A DNA stretch of 64,000 bases from contig NW_024881316.1 of assembly GCF_018691265.1 (NCBI RefSeq), forward strand, positions 28,889,319 through 28,953,318, read 5' to 3'. Below the pieces are notes generated by a model that saw only the letters and a program-made list of their open reading frames with translations, was not told the origin of the DNA and ran no database searches. Origin of the DNA: Tyto alba. Taxonomy: Eukaryota; Chordata; Aves; Strigiformes; Tytonidae. Made by a program: the position numbers and the translations under genes. Position 1 is the stretch's first letter. Each line of letters begins with the position of its first letter. Shown one piece after another: positions 60,823 to 64,000 of this stretch.

Positions 60823-63800
60823 GATGGCCTAGTCAGATCCTTTATATTCTGTGATTGCTATAAAGGTCTGGTTCTATGATGTTATCAGTTGTGAAAACTA
60901 CTGAAACTGAAAGGAATTTTGCCTAAGTATTGACAACAGGATTGCACCCCATAGAATTCTGTTCCATGGGATCTTCATCATGTTTAAATCAATACACTTA
61001 AAAGAATGTATTTATGATTGTACTAATAATTATTTGTTGCTGTTAACCTGTATCCTTATATTAATTCTTCAGCTTTGAGAGGATGCAGCAGTTTCCTATT
61101 GACCATTAGAGTTAGCGCATAATTCAGATTTACCTGTCTGAAAGATACTACAATTTGTTGTTGCTAAATTAAAAACAGTTAATCACTTTCCTGTATTCAT
61201 TTATATTAAGGAGATCATTTCCTGAATAAATTTGCTGACAGTTCTAAAATGTAAATGCGTACCATGTACTATTTTTGTGTCTTGATTTTATAGCATGGTT
61301 ATATTTTATTCATTTAATTAAATAAAAAGTATGAGGGAAGAAGTCATTTATAACTTAGATACTACATCTTTCAGCTCCAGAGTTGGGATCTGTACAAAAC
61401 GTATTTGGCACAGTAGAGATCAGAGGGTCAGAGGAAAAGTGATTTTTCAACCTTTAAAGCTGGACTATGTTGAGTTACTATAGTGACAGATGAAGTTTCA
61501 TCTGGATATAACTACCATTTCGGATGCTTATTCATTTGGTAGTCAATTCTATGCTTGTTACTGAAACGACCTGTTTTAGGGAGTGTTAATCCCATGACAA
61601 TAACTGGAATAAAGTAGTACTGCAGAGATTACATCTGTGAGATGAACCGGGCTGAGTAACTTCAGTCAGAGTTTGGCAGGGTGAAGACTGGCACCAAGAT
61701 GCTGCTGTTGTGTAGGAAGTTAAGTAGGAGCTGCATCATCTTTTGAGTACAGGCTATGTCATTCCATAGCATTATGGTTCTGTCACACTGGAAAAGCTAT
61801 TTACCAGAATATCTGCACCCAGAATCAGTGGAACCCTCAGGTTACAGAGCCCAGTGCTTGTGGATAGGGGTAGGGTATTTAGGCTATGTACTTTTAAAAT
61901 AGCTCCCATCTATTTTGCAGTGCAGCCTCAATCACATCCCATGGCTCTTGCAGCAGCTGCACTTGTAGAACATCAGCTCTTAGTACTTTTCATGGGATCA
62001 CTGAAAGTAAATTAGCGCTGACAACACTTTAAGTCCAGTGTCTTTCACATGAGAATGTTGAAGGCAGTTTCCACCCATAATTATTCCCTAACTCATCAAC
62101 ATGGCTAGCAATGTGGCATGATTTTCCTGGGATTTGGTTCAAAGCCTTGCACTTGGAATGTTCTGGTCTAGCAGCCTTCTTCAGTGGTAAGAGTTGAACC
62201 ACCTGCACATTTGCTGGTAACACAAATGCAGAAGTTGATAGAACCTTCCTGTGGGTAAAGAAGGAGGAATGAGACATGTGACAGTGCTCTGTATGGTTTT
62301 TATCCTCCTTAACTAAGACCAGTGCATCCTTATCCTCAACTTTTATTGTATCCTTGCTGGTATAAGTGTGGCAGAAAGAAAGGCATACACCTAAAGAGAT
62401 AGAGACAGGATTTCTCAAATAAGTCTGTGCCAGTCTGGAGAATTTATTTTATTTTTGTGTCAGTAAACTTACTGAATTAAAACCAGTTTGAAATTATTTA
62501 CCCTTACTTGAGGCTGTCCATTTAATTTAATGCAGTACCAGCCACTGATCTCATCTTTTTTTCATTTTTTTTTTTTTTTTTTACAATTTTATGTAGTATG
62601 TACATGCTTTGAGCATAAAGTCCATCAGGAGATAGATGTTAGCAAAACCTTCACAGCTTCCAACACTGTGAGAATGTAATGGGCCCCAAAAATTGGCAGT
62701 CTTGGTGGTGGGAGGAATAGTCTGGTGAATTCTAGTGGCAGAAGCAGTTCAGTGGCTGTAAAGCTCTGAGTTTGGAGGATGAAAATGCATTAGGCAAGTG
62801 CTATATACTTTCACTAATCTATCACAGCACAATCTATCATGTATCTCCTTTTTCTTGGATGAAATTGCCTTCTAGCAACATCAGCACAAATATTTGGAAG
62901 AAGATAGAGAAACATATGGCTTGCAGTACTTCACTGACAAATTGCTTCAGCGGAAAGCATGCCTTTTCATTTACCTTCTCCGCCAATGCTCAGAGTTAAT
63001 CACAGCAAGTAAGTGCCACTGCTGTGCCATATGGAAGCAGAGCTAACTGTTAACAGAAATTTAAACACTTGGGGAGAGTCACAGGAATTATGAGACCTGG
63101 AAGTGTACATTTAATAGTCATACAGGAGCACTTGATAGAAAAGAGAGGAAAAAGTTGCACATTTCTTGAATGTTACTTGTTCCAAAACACTTTCAGTTTT
63201 GGCTTAAGCTTTCACCTCATATGGTCCTTCATGTATCACTGTGTGCCGTAAGTTTTTAGCTACTTGATAGAGTAGGCAGCAGAATGCAGTCCTGATCTTA
63301 CTGAAATCAGTAGCAAGACTCCAGTGGACTGGGATGAGCCAAAATTTATCTTTTAATGTAGATTCAATTCTATGAAAAGTGTTGGCAAAAACAAAATCAA
63401 AAACCTTTTTGCTGTCTTTCTAAATATTACGGGAAAATGTCACAACAGGATCCCTGTTCTCCAGTTACTTGCCATTACAATGAATTTTTGGGTTGTATTG
63501 TGCTTTGGGGCTCCAGGTCTAAAGGGATTGTCTTGGCAGCTTTGCTGTATCTTCACTTTAATCAATTATGTAATCAATTTGTCCTTCCTCTTCCAGTGTT
63601 CTGTAGACCACTCTTGAAATGATTAGAAAAGATTTAGAGGATACTAGATGCCCTCAGTGAGCACATAACTCGAAAATCTCATTACCACTCATGAGGAATA
63701 TTCAGAACAGGGCTATTTAAATGACAGGCTCAAGTGCAAATCTGGACAGTTAGTAAATTCTTTCCAGACCTCATGAGAGTGACTTAAGGTAGGATTCATC

Positions 63801-64000
63801 TCATCTGACTGTAGCCATCTCCAGGTATCTCCTCCTGAGCTTGCTGCTTGATGCTGGCTATATACTCTGGAGGAGTGGTGGAGAAATGGGAATTTTAAGG
63901 CACATCAGTAATTTGACCTGTTTTACACTTCTACTTTAGGATGAGACAAATTGTTCCCTGAGTGTGCCTCTGTCTTTCCCGTGAGTGGAGAGGGAGCATA

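Larger units (their letters stand above)
49261..64000. other. Region upstream of FBXO25, no recognised gene
   Basis: About 14.7 kb with no exon I can support. It holds LTR-like pieces (49.3-49.96, 50.93-51.6 and 51.82-52.35 kb), a 54-bp tandem duplication, a CpG-rich patch at 54.55-54.9 kb, and simple repeats: (CAAAA)n near 56,460, (AACC)n near 56,925, and T runs near 59,170 and 62,568. The longest frames (for example 62,029-62,418 on -) have no family resemblance. Confidence 0.6.

Noticed and set aside
62029..62418. 129-residue open frame on the - strand
   Set aside because: Looks protein-like in composition but has no recognised motif. It could be a terminal exon of an unknown gene, but splice sites and neighbours give no support.
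1..64000. CRISPR array, phage or bacterial defence system
   Set aside because: The window is avian nuclear DNA; no regularly spaced repeats or prokaryotic genes are present.

Overview
This is a vertebrate nuclear window, almost certainly from a bird. It shows large introns with GT-AG splice sites, CR1-type LINE fragments (one with the typical 3' ATTCTATG-like end), LTRs of a kind common in avian genomes, and homopolymer and microsatellite tracts. The LTR style suggests a passerine or other neoavian bird, but that is inference. There are no bacterial operons and no CRISPR array. Nearly all open reading frames outside the exons described here are chance.

Two protein-coding genes can be read, placed tail to tail. 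On the + strand, positions 645-990 hold the last coding exon of TDRP (testis development related protein), followed by about 3 kb of 3' UTR; its upstream exons lie left of the window. On the - strand, FBXO25 (F-box only protein 25) runs from a CpG-island promoter near 48.9-49.1 kb to a 3' UTR ending near 13.1 kb. I rebuilt its complete coding sequence: nine coding exons, all phases matching, 361 residues, plus one non-coding first exon. From memory, the same convergent TDRP/FBXO25 pair is found at human 8p23.3, so this looks like conserved amniote synteny.

Layout: 1-644 TDRP intron; 645-about 3,985 TDRP last exon; about 4-13 kb intergenic, with three GC-rich islets and a CR1 copy; about 13.1-48.9 kb FBXO25, with CR1 copies at 19.3, 30.5 and 41.2 kb and two solo-LTR-like elements at 20.65 and 46.8 kb, both antisense to the gene; 48.8-49.25 kb CpG island with paired CCAAT boxes, two CACGTG E-boxes and a G/C hexamer repeat; 49.3-64 kb upstream intergenic DNA with LTR fragments, one further CpG-rich patch at 54.55-54.9 kb, and no recognised gene.

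FBXO25 is the substrate-recognition subunit of an SCF ubiquitin ligase. TDRP is a nuclear protein linked to spermatogenesis. Nothing in the sequence suggests they act together beyond sharing a locus. I found no undescribed multi-gene system. The points worth a second look are regulatory or structural: LTR promoters inside FBXO25, a G18 run at its first splice donor, perfect hairpins, a local intronic duplication and candidate unannotated promoters.
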